Assembly (NCBI GenBank): GCA_019914945.1
Contig: CM034111.1
Span: forward strand, 8,991,496-9,055,495
Origin: Typha latifolia
Lineage: Eukaryota > Streptophyta > Magnoliopsida > Poales > Typhaceae
DNA: 64,000 bases
Direction: 5' to 3'
The position numbers were made by a program, and so were the translations under genes. This document shows positions 60,324-64,000 of the stretch, piece after piece. The notes below the pieces were generated by a model, which had not been told where the DNA came from, did not search any database, and saw nothing but the letters and a program-made list of their open reading frames with translations. The number at the start of each line of letters is the position of its first letter. Within the stretch, counting starts at the first letter, position 1.

Positions 60324-61403
60324 GTGGTATCAAAACCACTATTCCTCGATTGAAGGTGAACACACGATCCAAAGCAAATCCGAGAGAGATTGTCACCATG
60401 AAAACTAAGGACTCATTTACGTCACTGTGGAAGCTTCTTCGACGCCGCCACCACCACCGCCGACGAACCATCCGTGCGGGTAAGGGTGTTACTCAAATCC
60501 ATGGAGGATTTAAAGATTCTATCATATGAAAGCACCGAACTACATAACAAGGCACTGCAAGCCTTGACAGAGGCCATCTCTGACCCAACCCCACCGCCCA
60601 CCACTACCGGCCACAGTAAAATTGCCGCCCTCACGTCAAATAATGTCAAACCGTGAGGGAAGTAGAGAGGACCACCAAACCGTGGCCAAGGCACCCCCTC
60701 AGGTGGCAGTGGAGCCCTTGCCATCTCTGTAGACCCATCTCGCCATCAGAGCAGGCCCTAGCAATGGCCCCAACGTCATTTCCCTGGCCGCAATTGAAAA
60801 ACGATGCCCGAAACCCTAGCTCTTCGTCGGCACTGCTTGACGAGCTTCCGGCCCAAACTGCCACCGCCAACCTCTTCCTTGGATCCTCCACACTTGAGTT
60901 ATGGCCATTGTTCACACCAGCACCAACCGAAAGACCGCCGTCGACAACCTTCCATGCTATAGTGAACTCGTGAAAAGAGGCCTCGAGTCCAGCACCTTCA
61001 CAACCACCACTAGCCATGGTTGGCTTCCTTTGCCGACCGCTTGCCAATGGTGGTCGCCGCAGTCGCCAATGACCGTCGAGTAGCTGAACCCGACAGTCAC
61101 CTTGCTATGCTCAAGCCATACCATATCGGAGTGGCTTCCTCGGGCTTCTTCATCGTCATAGCTTCGCTGCAATGGGCCTGTGGGTACCAACTATGGCCAC
61201 CAAGGGCTGTCGGGTCCGCCAGAGACATGCCATGGCTGCCTTGTAACAAACCGAGCCCGAGCTCGATTTTCTTCCTTCACTGCCACTCGCCGCAAGGACT
61301 CGTTGGACACCAACTACCACAAGCCAGAGACCCTACCCAGTCGACACTAAGGCTACAATGGCTTGTGGTGGTGCCCCTAGGCCCAAAAAAAAAAAAAAAT
61401 TGG

Positions 61404-61429
61404 CCTTAGGGTTAGGGTTAGGGTTAGGG
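61404..61429 (+). repeat. Telomere-type (TTAGGG)4 array inside element C
   Basis: Four TTAGGG hexamers preceded by a 15-A run. Same strand relative to the element as the array in D. Confidence 0.9.
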
Positions 61430-61724
61430 CAAGTGAGTAGAGGTGATGAATTACACGTATCTTGATGCAGGCTGAATTTTTGTGAATTGACCACCTTGCT
61501 TGACTCAATTTGGGACTCATGAGCATGACTTTGGGCCCGCGTACGAGCCTGAGGTTGACTGGTGGAACAACATGGTGGGCCCACGTCAGCTAACTGAGCC
61601 AATCCTGCATACAGGCTAAGCACAACATAAGCTAGACCAGTGGGCCCACAAGCACGGCGTGAATAAGAAGGTCCAGCTCGCGTGCTAGTCACCTTGAGGA
61701 CAAGGTGTCGGAAGTGTGGTGGAT

Positions 61725-62058
61725 CAATACGATCCAACCATGAGTTGAGTCAATTAAGTTGAGTCTAATTAGTTGATTTTGCTTATTGTTATTGCTATGT
61801 CTCTACTTCAATGAATATGAGTGGACATTATTTATTTAGATTATTATGAGACAGGGAATGAATATTGATTTAAGCTAATTTTATTATCTTGTTTTTATCT
61901 TTAATCATAGCTGTTTATTTTCGTATTAGTAGATCTAACCTAAAAATCTTAATTCTACCTCCAATCCCTAGACATTATCTTCCTCCATGACCCACCCACC
62001 CTTACAGCCGACCTTCACCATCTCATGGCCCTCTGCCACCTTCTGACAACTGTCGCTA
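61725..62058 (+). repeat. 3' LTR of element C, truncated
   Basis: Matches the 5' LTR through GATCCAACCA(T/C)GAG, ATTTTATTATCTTG and TCTACCTCCAA, then diverges after GACAACTGTCGC. Confidence 0.75.
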
Positions 62059-62507
62059 TACTATAAAAATGGGGGAAAGAATAATTAAACCATACACAAG
62101 TTTTGTTCATAATGCGACCAAGACACATGACAGACAGATAGTGTCTGATGAAATTTCCTAAAGAAGCAGAATGTCAGAATCCTACCTGGACCTCCATAAA
62201 AGGATACTAAAAGTTCCAAAGAACAAATAAATATCCATTTTCTCTGGTCTGTTAGGAATTGGATAGCAAGAAGAATTTATCTATCATCAAAACTTTCTTA
62301 TCAAGAAAAAAAAACAAAACACTCCAATCCTACTAAAACAAGTAAAATAACTAAAAGACTCGAGATATATCAAAATAATAAATTCCTCAAGTAACTCAAC
62401 TAATATAAGTCAGAAAAATAAGTAGTGTATATTGGGGTATTGACATAGTATCTCAAATTGACAATGTCCATTGTCCATTCAATAGCTCAAAAAGAACAAA
62501 CTAAAAC

Positions 62508-63314
62508 CAAGGTTCCGAAACTCGGTACTAGGATCAAGCTCGGCCGTTAAAAAAAACGATACGTAACTCGATATTGGGATTAGGATCGGCTATTAGAAAA
62601 AACGATACGTATCAGTCGTATCGGCTGTATCGGTCGTATCGGCCACTCGTATCAGATCGGACTATTTTTAATTACATAAAATTCTAAATACTATTTAAAA
62701 TACAGAAATATTTCTAAAAATTTATAAAAAGATAATAGAAAAATAAGAAATAAAAATTAGTGACATATGAACTTTAAAAACTAAAGAAAAAGTCACTTAA
62801 AACTATAATGAATTTCAATTTGAATTAGACAAATTTTTATACTCATAAATTAATACTGCAAAGAGATATTTCTTCTCTGTTGTTCTATAGCCATAAGAAA
62901 AGAGGAATTAATAAGTGGGTAAGAAAGAAAGAAAAAAAAATAAAAAATAAAAAATTCATTCGAGTTCACCGAAGTGTAGTCTAGCCAAAGGGGCTTACTG
63001 GAATAGCCACCAAATGAACTCAGTGAAGTGTGAGAATAAGAGAAGAGTGTGCGTGAGAGATAGAAAGTAAAAACTAAAACTTTAAAAAAAATACAATTGA
63101 TGACATTAATTATTAATGTCTCCCAGGTTAGATACATTTTAAATTCGACCTGAATCTTAAAAAAAGTTAATTTCAGCCAATATTATTGTTTCCGATACAA
63201 ATCAGCCAATACAGCCGAAACTGGCTGATACTAGCCAAAACCGGACCGAAACCGGTTTGATCGGGATCGGTTATGGCTGATCCTTATCCGAATCGGCCAA
63301 TTTTGGGATCCATG
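62508..63314. mobile_element. Non-autonomous hAT-type element, 807 bp, TSD ACTAAAAC
   Basis: Perfect 8-bp target duplications ACTAAAAC at 62500-62507 and 63315-63322. The ends are CAAGGTTCCGAAACT and, reverse-complemented, CATGGATCCCAAAATT. Subterminal zones are full of TATCGGC/CGGCCGAT words as in the element at 42392, so both belong to one family. Non-coding, AT-rich centre. Confidence 0.88.
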
Positions 63315-63601
63315 ACTAAAACTCCCTTTTGTTGCATGAAAGCTATCCTCGAGCTTGTTCGCAATTGCCAACTTCCTCTGATGAACCATTTTCTAGAAAC
63401 GTGATTGGTGGAAGAACCTTAATTCACCATTAGTAGCAACATGCTCTAAATTTTCTTAACCTACAAAGCATTGACAAACTTTGGCTCTTCAAATGATCTA
63501 TCAAAGAAAAATGCTTGAGCATAAATATACCAAAATAATTCATCAATTCAATAAATTATATTTTTATTTTAAATTGAATTATCTAATCCAATGTATGACA
63601 T
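63315..63601 (-). other. Flank of the hAT element; possible upstream exon
   Basis: 63392-63325 on the minus strand is an open, conserved-looking stretch of about 22 codons after a TTCTAG acceptor. No clean donor follows, so it is not called as an exon. The rest is AT-rich. Confidence 0.3.
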
Positions 63602-64000
63602 TAGGGGTGTAAATGAGACGAGCCTGAGTGAGGCAGCTCCGGCTCAGGCTCGGCTCGAAATTAATTTCAAGCCTTAGAATTGGGCTCAAGCTTGGCGCAA
63701 CTCAACTCGAGCCGAGCTTGAGCCGAGCCAAACCAAGATCGAGCCGAGCTTGAGCCTAAAATGAGCCTATCATCAAGCCTCATTCAAGCAGAGCCAAACC
63801 AAGCCAAATCAAGCCCAAGCTGAGCCGAAGAAGAAGAAAAAGGAGCAGGAGGAGGAGGGTTGGCAGGGCACCGCGGCGGCTTGCCGCTGCCGAAGGAGGA
63901 GGCAGCACACGACGACTTGCCGCTGCCGAAGGAGGAGGCAGCGGCACCGCTGCTGTTTGCCGTTGTCGAAGGAGGCGTCGGCGGCACCGCTGCTACAGAA
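63602..64000. mobile_element. Start of a low-complexity hAT-like element running off the window
   Basis: AGGGGTGTAAATGAGACGAGCC begins a region packed with GAGCCGAGCTTGAGC words, a pattern common in plant hAT-type elements that start CAGGGGTGTAAACGAGC. After 63820 it becomes GGAGGAGG and GCCGCTGCCGAAGGAGGAGG repeats. The other end is outside the window. Confidence 0.45.

Larger units (their letters stand above)
59629..62058 (+). mobile_element. Element C: short LTR element without pol, TTAGGG-bearing
   Basis: 5' LTR 59629-60323 (TGAAACAATCCAACC to GTTCGTAACA). PBS at 60325-60336 (TGGTATCAAAAC, two mismatches from the tRNA-Met complement). The inside, 60337-61724, has a GC-rich stretch of gag N-terminal character and a TTAGGG array. 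It then passes straight to a chromovirus-like end (CTTGAGGACAAGGTGTCGGAAGTGTGGTGGAT). The 3' LTR starts at 61725 (CAATACGATCCAACC, TG mutated to CA) and fades near 62058. No protease, RT or integrase is present. Sequence words around the TTAGGG array match element D in the same element-relative order, so C and D are derivatives of one family. Confidence 0.8.

Noticed and set aside
1..64000. CRISPR arrays, operons, bacterial promoters, rRNA genes
   Set aside because: Plant nuclear sequence; no regular spacer arrays or rRNA sequence were seen. The 42-bp repeats are retrotransposon PBS units without unique spacers.

Overview
The window is nuclear DNA from a flowering plant. The evidence is split genes with GT-AG introns, a fasciclin-like arabinogalactan protein gene, a VIN3-like PHD gene, and dense plant transposons: chromodomain Ty3 elements, Ty1/copia, L1-type LINEs, CACTA, hAT and foldback MITEs. 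The species cannot be fixed from the sequence. Two TTAGGG-type hexamer arrays recall the telomere variant known in Asparagales, but both lie inside a retrotransposon family, so this is only a hint.

Region 1 (1-19.6 kb) is a retrotransposon nest. An old Ty3 chromovirus (477-2435, its 3' LTR resuming at 7679) carries a minus-strand LTR element inserted in its gag (LTR 61-476, PBS 46-57). A younger Ty3 element, called A here (2444-7678, TSD TAAGA), is inserted in its 3' LTR. A keeps gag, protease and integrase but no reverse transcriptase or RNase H; the old element shows the same gap. A full-domain relative, B (8679 to about 14.9 kb), follows. After it come a minus-strand Ty3 pol remnant, a minus-strand copia-type LTR, and the 3' end of a plus-strand copia element fused to the tail of an A-type LTR. 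A-type LTR ends carry a 42-bp repeat that reiterates the LTR terminus plus primer-binding site.

Region 2 (19.6-35.6 kb) is AT-rich and mostly intergenic. It holds a 293-bp tandem duplication, microsatellites, two foldback MITEs (22.1 and 26.1 kb), a probable solo LTR (23.7-24.7 kb), one intact gene on the minus strand (FLA, 27612-28472), a decayed CACTA transposase and two minus-strand LTR pieces.

Region 3 (35.6-46.1 kb) is a VIN3-like gene on the plus strand with four coding exons. Its second intron is about 6.7 kb and contains a gag-only LTR element (D), a 0.9-kb direct duplication and a hAT-type element with a perfect 8-bp TSD. Exon 2 has a one-base frame discontinuity.

Region 4 (46.1-57.3 kb) holds a solo LTR flanked by about 100-bp direct repeats and two decayed LINEs in opposite orientation. 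Region 5 (57.3-64 kb) holds the 3' exons of an unidentified minus-strand gene, a short LTR element (C) carrying TTAGGG repeats, a second hAT element of the same family with a perfect 8-bp TSD, and the start of a low-complexity hAT-like element running off the window.

Only three loci look like host genes: FLA, VIL and the partial minus-strand gene. Nothing links them in a pathway. The most unusual signals are in the transposons: the reiterated PBS/LTR junctions, the protease-integrase lineage lacking RT, palindromic U3 arrays shared by several LTR families, the element-borne TTAGGG arrays, and a duplication that looks like joining of a filled and an empty haplotype.
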